Below are positions 46,861 to 55,166 of a stretch of DNA of 62,346 nt, in pieces. Each line of letters opens with the position of its first letter. Within the stretch, counting starts at the first letter, position 1. The position numbers were made by a program, and so were the translations under genes. The notes below the pieces were generated by a model. It made no database searches. It saw nothing but the letters and a program-made list of their open reading frames with translations, and was not told the origin of the DNA. Origin of the DNA: an uncultured Flavobacteriales bacterium (lineage in GTDB: Bacteria; Bacteroidota; Bacteroidia; Flavobacteriales_G; Salibacteraceae); NCBI GenBank assembly GCA_913062955.1, contig CAJXZP010000017.1, positions 1 through 62,346 on the forward strand, read 5' to 3'.

Positions 46861-47691
46861 TTGCCGCTCCTTTTTTTAAATATTGATCAACTAGACGATA
46901 ACGTAAATAGCCTTGTATTTCTGCTCCCTTTTGTTCTGGCGGCTATGTATGCTATTTTTATTGCTGCTCGTTACCATTACTGGTTTCGTTACCGTCCTAT
47001 TGAACCTCGATACAAACTGATTTTAGAGAAGCATTTTGATTATTACCGGAATTTAACCCCTAAACTCAAAGGGGCTTTTGAACGGAGAGTTAGTTTGTTT
47101 ATTCGTGGGAAATCTTTTTATGGGAAAGAGGGATTAGAAATAACCGATGAAATGCGGGTGATGGTGGCCGCTTCAGCGGTTCAAATCACCTTTGGATTTC
47201 AGTTTTTTCAATTGCCTCGATTTTCAAAAATATTTATTCACCCGACCAAGTATTTCAATCCCCAAACCCAAAAACTACATAAAGGCGAAGTATATCCTAT
47301 GGGGCGTTGGATCCGTTTATCATGGGATAATTTTTTATATGGTTTTGGCGACCCCAAAGACGGTATTAATTTAGGACTGCATGAAATGACGCATGCCATG
47401 AGTTTGGAAAACCGTATCCGTACCAATGAAGCACATTCGTATATTAACCCACAGGCACATGCCACTTGGGAAAAATTGGCTTTGAAAGAAATAGAAAAAA
47501 TAAAACGGAAAGAAAAATCGCTTTTTAGAGCGTATGCATCGGCCAATTTAGAGGAGTTTTTAGCCGTTTCGGTAGAAGTGTTTTTTGAACAAACGCAAGC
47601 CTTTTATGCGTATCACCCTGCCTTGTATAAAGCCACCGCTCAATTATTAAAACAAGATCCACTACGGAATAAAAAAAACGGAGTTAAATAA
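46861..47691 (+). CDS. MtfA-family zinc peptidase (M90)
   Basis: 276 residues. One N-terminal membrane segment (LVFLLPFVLAAMYAIFIAA, about 18-36). The soluble domain carries the zinc motif HEMTH in NLGLHEMTHAMSLENRI (about 173-188), with a downstream Glu in LEEFLAVSVEVFFEQ as probable third ligand, as in MtfA/Mlc-titration-factor peptidases. E. coli MtfA is soluble and modulates glucose uptake through Mlc. Here the membrane anchor and lack of any mlc gene make that role unlikely. TTG 46861 is the only upstream start fitting the -7 box; the first ATG would remove the membrane segment. Confidence 0.85.
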   Translation: MPLLFLNIDQLDDNVNSLVFLLPFVLAAMYAIFIAARYHYWFRYRPIEPRYKLILEKHFDYYRNLTPKLKGAFERRVSLFIRGKSFYGKEGLEITDEMRVMVAASAVQITFGFQFFQLPRFSKIFIHPTKYFNPQTQKLHKGEVYPMGRWIRLSWDNFLYGFGDPKDGINLGLHEMTHAMSLENRIRTNEAHSYINPQAHATWEKLALKEIEKIKRKEKSLFRAYASANLEEFLAVSVEVFFEQTQAFYAYHPALYKATAQLLKQDPLRNKKNGVK

Positions 47692-48053
47692 GAATTCCAC
47701 CGCGACTTAATTCTCGGGGTGAAAATTAAGCCGCCTGTGGAAATGGGGGTTTAATATTGGCCACTTTGTGCAACAAGACCAATTTTCAGTTTAGAAATCG
47801 AGAAGTTTGAGCATTCACCTATGTAATGAACTCACTCCGAATGGAGCAACTAGGCTGAAACTTCCAAAGAATTTCTGTTTTTCGAATTGAAACAAAGGTC
47901 TATAAGCAACCCATTTTTTCACCTAATGGTTTACCGTGATATTCCATATTCAGAAACCATTCTTCGGTAAAAAGAATCGATTCTTTTTTTGTGCTTTAAA
48001 ATCCCGACTTGAAACTCCCCCACATCCCTAAACAATCCTTTATTTTTGACTTC
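47692..48053. other. Intergenic region with AT palindrome
   Basis: 361 bases without a gene. It contains CTTAATT (47704-47710) and AATTAAG further on, forming a possible hairpin, and a perfect 20-base palindrome AAAAAGAATCGATTCTTTTT at 47969-47988 followed by more T. This could be a weak terminator or a binding site upstream of the DUF2490 gene. No coding frame or promoter consensus was seen. Confidence 0.5.
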
Positions 48054-48758
48054 GTGAAAAAAACCGTTTTCCTATTCGCATGGCTCTTCTGGGTGTGTAG
48101 TTACCAGGCTATCGCCCAAGACCAGAATGGGATGGAAACATGGTTGGATTATTACCATTACCACAAACTATCGGGTAAAACGGAGTTTTATAATGATGGC
48201 GGAATTCGATTTAGTAGCATTACCCCTAATAATTCGGGTTGGTGGCAAGTACATCTCCGACCCTCGGTATCATTTCGGTTTCGGGCACGATACGATTTTA
48301 GAGGGGGAATTGGGGTTTTGTTTAACAACAACGAAAAAAATAAAAACCCCACCTATTTTGAATTTAGACCTTGGCAAGGTTACCGTTTGTATTGGCCGGT
48401 TATTGGGAAGTTAAAATTCACCCACTACCTTCGTTTTGAAGAACGTTTTATTGCCGATGGAACGAATAAAGAATTTACGTTTAAGGGCAGATACCAAGCC
48501 TCTACTAACATTCCATTAAAAGCGAAGAGTATTACTCCGGGCACTTATTTTATTCCGATCAGTATAGAGTTGTTTCTAAATCTTTTTAATAATGCCACAG
48601 GGACACGAAACGATAAGTTCCGTTTTACCGCAGGGATTGCTTATCGGAAAACAGAGAATATAGATTTTTTAATTCGAGGTATTTTTCAACAATCGCCCAC
48701 CACAACAGGGATAGATCCGGTCATTCGATTTACCATTAAACAACGCTTTGGCTATTAA
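48054..48758 (+). CDS. DUF2490 outer-membrane protein
   Basis: 234 residues. The GTG start at 48054 gives a classic signal peptide (MKKTVFLFAWLFWVCSYQAIAQ), while a TTG 15 codons earlier would add a poor leader. The mature part is DUF2490-like: GMETWLDYYHYHKLSGKTEFYNDGGIRF, then alternating strands (WWQVHLRPSVSFRF, FRPWQGYRLYWPVIG, KLKFTHYLRFEERF) and a terminal strand ending FTIKQRFGY. It is an outer-membrane barrel of unknown function that probably replaces a porin-like role. Convergent with the SRPBCC gene. Confidence 0.82.
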   Translation: MKKTVFLFAWLFWVCSYQAIAQDQNGMETWLDYYHYHKLSGKTEFYNDGGIRFSSITPNNSGWWQVHLRPSVSFRFRARYDFRGGIGVLFNNNEKNKNPTYFEFRPWQGYRLYWPVIGKLKFTHYLRFEERFIADGTNKEFTFKGRYQASTNIPLKAKSITPGTYFIPISIELFLNLFNNATGTRNDKFRFTAGIAYRKTENIDFLIRGIFQQSPTTTGIDPVIRFTIKQRFGY

Positions 48759-48782
48759 GTAATCGAAAGTTATTTTGGATTC

Positions 48783-49772
48783 TTACTCTTTAAAAGCGGT
48801 ATGAATCACCTTCCATTTAACCTTACCTTCCCCCGAAGTCGTTTGGGTACAACCTACGTTTACTTGGCTGGTTGGATTGATTTCATATTCTTTGTAAATC
48901 GTTGTTTTCTCTTTACTGGAATTTTTCCATACCATACTCATCCGTACCAAAATCACCTTTTCATGATGATCGTTCTCGAGCCATACCGTATTCCCTAAAT
49001 CCAAATCGCCACATACCCCACCCGATTTTTTGTAGGTTAAGATATATTCAAAAGCGCGATTGGTTAAATCGTTTCCTAAGGCATCCGTTAGCAATTCCCC
49101 TTCCTCTTCATTAATGAAACTCGGAAGAGTTCGTTTGACCACTGCACGTGTACTCTTTGTAATTTCCACTACTTCTATAAGCGCATCTGTAGCAGATAGC
49201 ACCTTATTTTTGGCTTCGGCTTCTTTATTCATTTTCACCTCTTTATCCAAAAACTCATCCATACGTCTTAACCCCGTTTCATACATCGGACCTAACTCTT
49301 CTTCCAGATCCACAAACAGCATAAAACCTCGGACTAAAAATGGAGGCTCCATACGAAAACCCCAAGTCACCTTAGTGGTCGAATCATCGATAGGTGTAAT
49401 TTCAAAACTAGCCTGCGCATTCCCCTGGTCTTTAAATTCAAGGTCAACCAAAACAAACCGTCTAGGAATCGTTTCTACCATGGTTTGGGTTCCGCTTCCT
49501 ACTCTGTCTTTTTCACTGATCCAACTGGCCGAACTACCCACTCCTTCTTTACCGATATAGGTAAGTTGAAGATTGCTATCCATTTGCATCCAGGGCGACC
49601 AATGCTCCCAGTTTTGAAAAGAAACGATTTGTTCGTATACTGATTTAGCGGGATGATCCATGACCCTATTCCGTTCTATATCCAGGTTTTTAGGCCCGAT
49701 AGAGCACAGTATTAGGTATCCCATAATTACCCCACCCAAGAGTACGCTCAATACAATAATGACCTGTTTCAT
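48783..49772 (-). CDS. SRPBCC-domain membrane-anchored protein
   Basis: 329 residues. N-terminal membrane anchor (VIIVLSVLLGGVIMGYLILCSIG), then a START/SRPBCC helix-grip domain (about 30-170): ERNRVMDHPAKSVYEQIVSFQNWEHWSPWMQMD and the TTKVTWGFRMEPPFL strand. The C-terminal half (about 190-329) looks like a second ligand-binding or GyrI/AraC-effector-type domain (VVEITKSTRAVVKRTLPSF, YILTYKKSGGVCGDL). Such SRPBCC plus GyrI-like chimeras are common in Bacteroidota. The ligand is unknown. It precedes the TMTC-like gene by 40 bases on the complement. Confidence 0.78.
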   Translation of the reverse strand: MKQVIIVLSVLLGGVIMGYLILCSIGPKNLDIERNRVMDHPAKSVYEQIVSFQNWEHWSPWMQMDSNLQLTYIGKEGVGSSASWISEKDRVGSGTQTMVETIPRRFVLVDLEFKDQGNAQASFEITPIDDSTTKVTWGFRMEPPFLVRGFMLFVDLEEELGPMYETGLRRMDEFLDKEVKMNKEAEAKNKVLSATDALIEVVEITKSTRAVVKRTLPSFINEEEGELLTDALGNDLTNRAFEYILTYKKSGGVCGDLDLGNTVWLENDHHEKVILVRMSMVWKNSSKEKTTIYKEYEINPTSQVNVGCTQTTSGEGKVKWKVIHTAFKE

Positions 49773-49812
49773 ACACGAATTTTAATGGACGCTATAAGTT
49801 AAACATTAACTT

Positions 49813-51669
49813 CTAATTAACCGTACCCGAAACCTGTACCCTCGCATCGGTATAAAACTTGGCGCTATCTGCCATCCCGATTTGAGTATAAGCAATACTC
49901 AAATTATTTAATACTACGAGGCTATTCGGCTTCTGCTCCATGGCTTTTCGGTAATAGGAAATCGCACTTTTTACTTTTCCAGTATTATGATAAATAGCAC
50001 CTACATTGATTAACGCATCCCCATGATTGGGTGCTAGTTCTAACGCGTGTGTCAAATACACCAAAGCTTCCTCGTATTGCTTTTCGTTAAACAAAATGGT
50101 TCCAAGGTTATTAAGTGAATTCACATGGTTTGCATCAAATCCCAATAGTTTCAAATACTGCTGTTTGGCTTGCGGGTACCGACCGGTTTCAAAATACATC
50201 ACCCCCAAATTATAACGACTCATTATAAATTCGGGGTAAATTTCTAAACTACGTAAAAAGTTCTTTTCCGACTCCTCAAACAAGCCCCCTTGCTTCCGAG
50301 TATTGGATTCTTGAAAAGCCGCTCGTTTGGCATGCACCCCTAAACTAAAATGGGTTCGAGCGCTATTGGGAGCACTTACTACACCCGCTCTAGCTAAAGT
50401 CAAATTATCACGCCACACTTGTGTTTGACTAAACGTTTTTAATCCAAAAAGAAGCGTGATCACTCCCATGGTACCCACCAGAATATTTTTATTCTTCCCT
50501 AATAAAGAGGTGCGATCTACCTGTAGTATTTTGGTACACGCCCACATCAATAAAAAACTAAATGCCAAAGAAGGGACAAACAAAAATCGTTCGGCCATAG
50601 TAGACCCAATTTCTACCAATACATTCGCAGATAACGAAAAGGTAACCACAAAAAATAAAGTCCAGAATGCCGTAACACCGTTAAATTTAAGTTTTTTGAT
50701 CGCTAGATACACCACCCCAAAAACAATGATTAAGGAAATAATTACTCGGAGAGCACTGAAATCCACGATGGGAATTTGATTAAACGAATAATCCCAAGAG
50801 AGCTGTACTGGAAAAAACAATAATTCTATATAATGACTAAAAATGGAAATCCGAGTGGCTAAAGATTCCGAGAAAGAAGCGGTTTGAAATAATACATTGT
50901 TAATGATATCGGAATCGGTGACTTGAACGGCTCCTTTATTCACCCACATCCATACAGCCAAATACAAAGCTGCAGGTAAAGCAAATATCCACGTTTTATG
51001 TACGGTTTCTTTTACGGATAAGGGTTTCAAGTAATACACACTCAACGGGAAAATAGCGACCCATGTTAGTCCACTTTCTTTCGATAAACAAGCCAACAAA
51101 AACAAAGCTACCGATGCTACTAAATTCTTAGTGTTTGGTGTAAATAGCTGTTTCCAAAACAGTAATAGACTACTCAAACCAAAGAACATAACTAAGAGTT
51201 CATCTCTACTTTTTACATTAGCTACCACTTCGGTATGGATGGGGTGGACTAAAAACAAGAGGGTTACAAAAAACAATAACTGGACATGTACGGTTGGAAA
51301 CCAACGGATCAATAAGCGAAAAAGCAGCCATCCAATAGCCATCAATAACAAGACATTAATGCCATGAGCCATCCCTGGCGAATTGCTGGAAATGGATTGT
51401 TCTAACGCAAATAACGACAGGGTAACTGGACGGTAAGGTTGTTGGGTATTTTCAGTATCCATATACCCCAAACTTTTTTGGGTGAATATTTCGGGGATCG
51501 CACTCACTCCTTGTTGTACCAACGGATGATTGGCAATAAACAACTCATCATCCAACACATATTGGAAGGATATGGTTTGTGCAAATAACAACAAAGGGAT
51601 TACCAATAATAGGATTTCGTATATCCGAGTAGAGGAAGCTGTCCCAGTTGGACTTTTCTTTTTTAGCAT
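49813..51669 (-). CDS. TMTC-like GT-C membrane protein with TPR tail
   Basis: 618 residues, start at ATG 51669 (TTG 51678 three codons earlier is unlikely). About ten membrane helices to residue 430. The first periplasmic loop has FQYVLDDELFIANHPLV, with the acidic pair expected of GT-C glycosyltransferases, and a DUF1736-type region follows (NTQQPYRPVTLSLFALE). Residues about 455-615 contain three to four TPR units (NFLRSLEIYPEFIMSRYNLGVMYFE, YLTHALELAPNHGDALINVGAIYHN). This is the TMTC architecture, known in eukaryotes as an O-mannosyltransferase. A role in protein or lipid glycosylation is inferred. The region upstream is the repeat island. Confidence 0.8.
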   Translation of the reverse strand: MLKKKSPTGTASSTRIYEILLLVIPLLLFAQTISFQYVLDDELFIANHPLVQQGVSAIPEIFTQKSLGYMDTENTQQPYRPVTLSLFALEQSISSNSPGMAHGINVLLLMAIGWLLFRLLIRWFPTVHVQLLFFVTLLFLVHPIHTEVVANVKSRDELLVMFFGLSSLLLFWKQLFTPNTKNLVASVALFLLACLSKESGLTWVAIFPLSVYYLKPLSVKETVHKTWIFALPAALYLAVWMWVNKGAVQVTDSDIINNVLFQTASFSESLATRISIFSHYIELLFFPVQLSWDYSFNQIPIVDFSALRVIISLIIVFGVVYLAIKKLKFNGVTAFWTLFFVVTFSLSANVLVEIGSTMAERFLFVPSLAFSFLLMWACTKILQVDRTSLLGKNKNILVGTMGVITLLFGLKTFSQTQVWRDNLTLARAGVVSAPNSARTHFSLGVHAKRAAFQESNTRKQGGLFEESEKNFLRSLEIYPEFIMSRYNLGVMYFETGRYPQAKQQYLKLLGFDANHVNSLNNLGTILFNEKQYEEALVYLTHALELAPNHGDALINVGAIYHNTGKVKSAISYYRKAMEQKPNSLVVLNNLSIAYTQIGMADSAKFYTDARVQVSGTVN

Positions 51670-51854
51670 AACACACAAATAAACGTAATATACGGGAGGT
51701 GGGAAAGGGTATTAAAAATTAAACCCGGGCCTTCGAGACAATCGGCTTCCAGCCGATCCCTCAGGCACCTCTGATTCTTTTGGTGTTTTTGATGGATGCT
51801 TCCCTCAAGTGCTTTTGATTATTGTGTGGTTTAGAGTGAGGTTGTAATTCGTGG

Positions 51855-52006
51855 ATTCCCCCTTGGCGGAGGGGGAAGGAATTCTGACAACGGAAGAATT
51901 TAGGGGGATTGACTTTTGAGTTTTTCAAGAATCTATCTATTACATTAACAAATCAATCCCCCGGAATCTCACTTCGATCGATTCGCCCCCTCCGCCAAGG
52001 GGGAAT
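51855..52006. repeat. Inverted-repeat element, copy 1
   Basis: Perfect 21-bp outer inverted repeat (51855-51875 and 51986-52006, ATTCCCCCTTGGCGGAGGGGG and its complement) and an inner repeat GGGGGATTGA / TCAATCCCCC (51903-51912 and 51953-51962). In RNA or single-stranded DNA it would fold as one long hairpin of about 150 bases with a 40-base AT-rich loop. It resembles a miniature inverted-repeat element, but no target-site duplication is obvious. Confidence 0.8.
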
Positions 52007-52086
52007 TCCTGGGTTTTATACTCTTGGTGAAGGATTCAAAATATACGGTGCGAAACGCTTGAATTTAGAGTGAATTTGCAAATAAT

Positions 52087-52240
52087 GCCCCCCCTTGGAG
52101 GAGGGGAAGGGAATTCTGACAGCGGAAGAATTTAGGGGGATTGACTTTTGGTTTTTTCAAGAATCTATACAATACATTAACAAATCAATCCCCCAGAATC
52201 TCACTCCGTTCGATTCGCCCCCTTCGCCAAGGGGGAATTC
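52087..52240. repeat. Inverted-repeat element, copy 2
   Basis: Direct-orientation second copy of the 51855 element. The core is nearly identical, with TTTAGGGGGATTGACTTTTG at 52131-52150, ACATTAACAAATCAATCCCC and CGCCAAGGGGGAATTCCTG. The outer left arm has diverged (CCCCCCCTTGGAGGAGGGG), so the outer palindrome is imperfect while the inner one is kept. Confidence 0.75.
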
Positions 52241-52744
52241 CTGAGTTTTATATGTATTGGTATATGATTTAAAATATTCTTTCTTTTTCATTTTTTTGCT
52301 TCCCCAAAAAAAACGAAACAAAAAAAGGGGCCTTTTTGAAAGGTGGTTCGCTTGCGACCGTGGATCCTCTCGCTTTCCATGCTCCTTTCGCTATCGCGAA
52401 CGCAATTCCAAGCTTCGGACCACTACCACTCACAAAAAGATTTAAACCATTAATACTATTTCAAGCTTCCAGCCGATCCCTCAGGCACCTTTGATTTTTG
52501 TGAGGTTTAGAGTGAGTTTGTAATTCGTGGATGCCCTGTTTTATATGTATGGGTGAAGGATCAAAATATACGGTGCGAAACGGGGTTGAATTTAACGAGA
52601 GGCTGTCACAAAGGTGCCTGAGGGATATGACGAAGGAATATCGTCTAGAAGGCATTTTTGTTGAATTTAGAGAATTAAACTTTATTTCAAAAAAAGGTAG
52701 GGTGAATGGATTTTCAAACGGTGTGTAACAAAACAGACCACAAC

Positions 52745-55165
52745 ATGACGAAAATCAACACCTTCTTTTTATTAATGGCCTTACTAGTCAGTACTTATTC
52801 TGTGGCTCAGAACGCGACTATCAGTGGGTTTATAAGAGATTTTGAAACGGGAGAAGCGCTGATTGGCGCAACTATCTACGAGCAGCATACCGAAACGGGA
52901 ACCATTGCTAATGAATATGGTTTTTTTAGTTTAACGCTTCCGCAAGACAGTGTGCATCTACGGGTTTCCTTTATCGGGTTTCAAACCGTTGATTATATTC
53001 TGGTACTGGATTCCAATATTCAAATCAATATTACCCTTACGGAAGGGACGCAACTCAACACCGTGTATGTAACGGCTCATGAGCCTATTGAGCAACAATC
53101 GCAAATGAGCGCAATCCACTTAGACATGTCCAAAGTGAAGGCTTTGCCCGTTATTTTAGGGGAACAGGATATCATTAAAACGCTGCAACTTTTTCCGGGG
53201 ATTCAATCGGGAAGTGAAGGTTCGAGCGGTTTGTATGTACGGGGTGGTGGTCCCGATCAAAATCTGATTTTGCTAGATGGGGTACCTATTTACAATGCGT
53301 CTCATTTATTCGGGTTTTTCTCCATTTTCAATGCCGATGCCATTAACAGTGCCACCATTATCAAGGGTGGGTTTCCTGCAAGGTACGGAGGGCGTTTATC
53401 CTCTGTGTTAGATATTCGGATGAAGGAAGGCAACTTGAAAAAATTTGGAGGGGAAGCGTCCATCGGACTTTTATCGTCTAAACTTACGCTGGAAGGTCCT
53501 TTATGGAAAGACAAAACTTCGTTTATTATTTCGGGTCGAAGAACGTATGTAGATGTTCTGGCCAAACCCTTTTTGAAAGCCATGAATAAGAAACAAGGCA
53601 TGGATGGAGGGTCTACGAATAGCCAAAGTACTGGCGGTTATTATTTCTGGGATTTTAATGCCAAAGTGAATCATGTATTCTCGCCCACGAGTCGGTTGTA
53701 TGCGAGTATCTATATGGGAAAGGATCGGTTTTATAACACCACCTCAAATTCGTATGTAGATGGGAATAAACAGAATGAAAATAAAACGACCAATGATTTG
53801 AAGTGGGGGAATTTAATTTCTGCCTTGAGATGGAATAAGGTTTATGGTCCCAAGTTATTTATGAATGTCACCGGTTCTTTTAGTCGGTACAATTTCAATA
53901 TTGGATCAGATCATTCCTCTTCCATAACCACAGGCGATTCTACCCAAAGCAATGGGAGTACTTCGAAATTTAACTCTGGAATTATGGATTGGTCTGGAAA
54001 GGTAGATTTTCAGTATTTGCCGAATGTAAACCATGCTATTCGGTTCGGTATAGGCAATACCTACCACACGTTTAACCCGGGAGGCACGCAACAGCAATAC
54101 ACTTTAAGTAACAAGGCGTCTATAGACACCACTTACGGTTCCAATACCTTGTATAGCCATGAACACTGGATGTATGTGGAAGACGATTGGAAAATAGGGA
54201 ACCGTCTAAAATTCAATGCGGGATTACATTTTTCAGGATTTGTTACGGGAGATACGTGGTATAATAGTCTGCAGCCTCGTTTATCGGGACGGTACTTAAT
54301 CACCAAGACTTCGGCTATTAAGGCGTCTTATTCTCGGATGACACAATACCTGCATTTACTATCCAATCCCACCATTGGATTGCCTACAGATTTGTGGGTT
54401 CCGGCTACCGAAAGAATCAAACCCGAACATTCCCATCAAGTAGCTCTGGGTTATTCCAAAACCTTAAAAAAGGGCTTTCAATTTTCGGTAGAGGGCTATT
54501 ACAAAGTGATGCAAAATTTGATTGAATACAAGGAAGGGGCCAGTTACAGCAGCACTTCTCAGGATTGGCAAGATCTGGTGGTAGTGGGAAAGGGAAACAG
54601 TTATGGCGCTGAATTTTTATTGGAAAAGAAAACCGGTAAAACAACGGGTTGGATTGGCTATACCTTGAGTTGGAGCAATAGACAATTTGAGGACCTTAAC
54701 TTTGGGGATGCTTACCCGCATAGATATGACCGGAGACATGATATAGGCTTAGCTGTGACGCATAAACTCAATGACAAAATAGATGTAGGATTGGTTTGGG
54801 TATATGGTACCGGAAATGCCACCACTTTGGCGCAACAAACCTATCAGGGGATGAATGGGCTCCAAGGTGGAAGCGCCCCCCATATGAATAGTATTGATTA
54901 CCTATCGGAAAGAAATAACTACCGAATGCCTGCGTATCACCGATTGGATTTGGGGGTAAACCTCCATAAACAAAGGGAAAGGTTTGAAAGCACCTGGAGT
55001 TTTGGTTTGTACAATGCGTATTCGCGCCAAAACCCCTTTTACTTATATTTCCAAACCGATCTGGATAACATGCAAATAGGCATGAACACCAAAGAATCTA
55101 AACGACTTTACCAATTGAGTTTATTTCCAATTCTTCCTAGTATTTCATATAAAATTGACTTTTAA
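52745..55165 (+). CDS. TonB-dependent outer-membrane receptor
   Basis: 806 residues from ATG 52745 (signal peptide KINTFFLLMALLVSTYSVAQ; the longer frame upstream lacks sense). Carboxypeptidase-regulatory-like domain (about 22-110: ATISGFIRDFETGEALIGATIY). The plug (about 120-225) contains LPVILGEQDIIKTLQLFPGIQSGSEGSSGLYVRGGGPDQNLILLDGVP. A 22-stranded barrel forms the remainder. The protein carries no STN domain, so it should not signal to a FecR-type anti-sigma factor. It is followed one base later by a DUF4249 lipoprotein, its probable surface partner. Substrate unknown. Transport is powered by TonB-ExbBD across the periplasm. Confidence 0.92.
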   Translation: MTKINTFFLLMALLVSTYSVAQNATISGFIRDFETGEALIGATIYEQHTETGTIANEYGFFSLTLPQDSVHLRVSFIGFQTVDYILVLDSNIQINITLTEGTQLNTVYVTAHEPIEQQSQMSAIHLDMSKVKALPVILGEQDIIKTLQLFPGIQSGSEGSSGLYVRGGGPDQNLILLDGVPIYNASHLFGFFSIFNADAINSATIIKGGFPARYGGRLSSVLDIRMKEGNLKKFGGEASIGLLSSKLTLEGPLWKDKTSFIISGRRTYVDVLAKPFLKAMNKKQGMDGGSTNSQSTGGYYFWDFNAKVNHVFSPTSRLYASIYMGKDRFYNTTSNSYVDGNKQNENKTTNDLKWGNLISALRWNKVYGPKLFMNVTGSFSRYNFNIGSDHSSSITTGDSTQSNGSTSKFNSGIMDWSGKVDFQYLPNVNHAIRFGIGNTYHTFNPGGTQQQYTLSNKASIDTTYGSNTLYSHEHWMYVEDDWKIGNRLKFNAGLHFSGFVTGDTWYNSLQPRLSGRYLITKTSAIKASYSRMTQYLHLLSNPTIGLPTDLWVPATERIKPEHSHQVALGYSKTLKKGFQFSVEGYYKVMQNLIEYKEGASYSSTSQDWQDLVVVGKGNSYGAEFLLEKKTGKTTGWIGYTLSWSNRQFEDLNFGDAYPHRYDRRHDIGLAVTHKLNDKIDVGLVWVYGTGNATTLAQQTYQGMNGLQGGSAPHMNSIDYLSERNNYRMPAYHRLDLGVNLHKQRERFESTWSFGLYNAYSRQNPFYLYFQTDLDNMQIGMNTKESKRLYQLSLFPILPSISYKIDF

Positions 55166-55166
55166 C

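Larger units (their letters stand above)
51679..52744. repeat. Noncoding mosaic of repeats (about 1 kb)
   Basis: Unusually long gene-free stretch. Parts: (C) a segment with CTTCCAGCCGATCCCTCAGG at about 51746 and 52466, with TTTAGAGTGAG and GTAATTCGTGGAT following in both copies, and an inverted partial copy AGGTGCCTGAGGGAT at 52612-52626. (A) Two copies of a long inverted-repeat element, at 51855-52006 and about 52087-52240. (B) A block with TTTTATA and CAAAATATACGGTGCGAAACG at 52014-52058 and 52539-52581. An AT-rich and GC-rich stretch at 52290-52440 resembles strings seen before spurious frames in other Bacteroidota. No transposase or integrase is present. Confidence 0.85.

Noticed and set aside
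49060-49560. A 166-codon plus-strand frame opposite the SRPBCC gene
   Set aside because: Serine- and Pro-rich shadow of the real minus-strand gene; no domain, and the opposite strand has clear SRPBCC features.
52257-52445. A short coding frame rich in KKKR and FPCSFRYRER in the repeat island
   Set aside because: It lies wholly within repetitive DNA and resembles the spurious frames that this sequence type produces elsewhere; it has no start context.
51679-52744. A complete insertion sequence
   Set aside because: No transposase-length frame or DDE/HUH motif is present; only noncoding repeats are seen.
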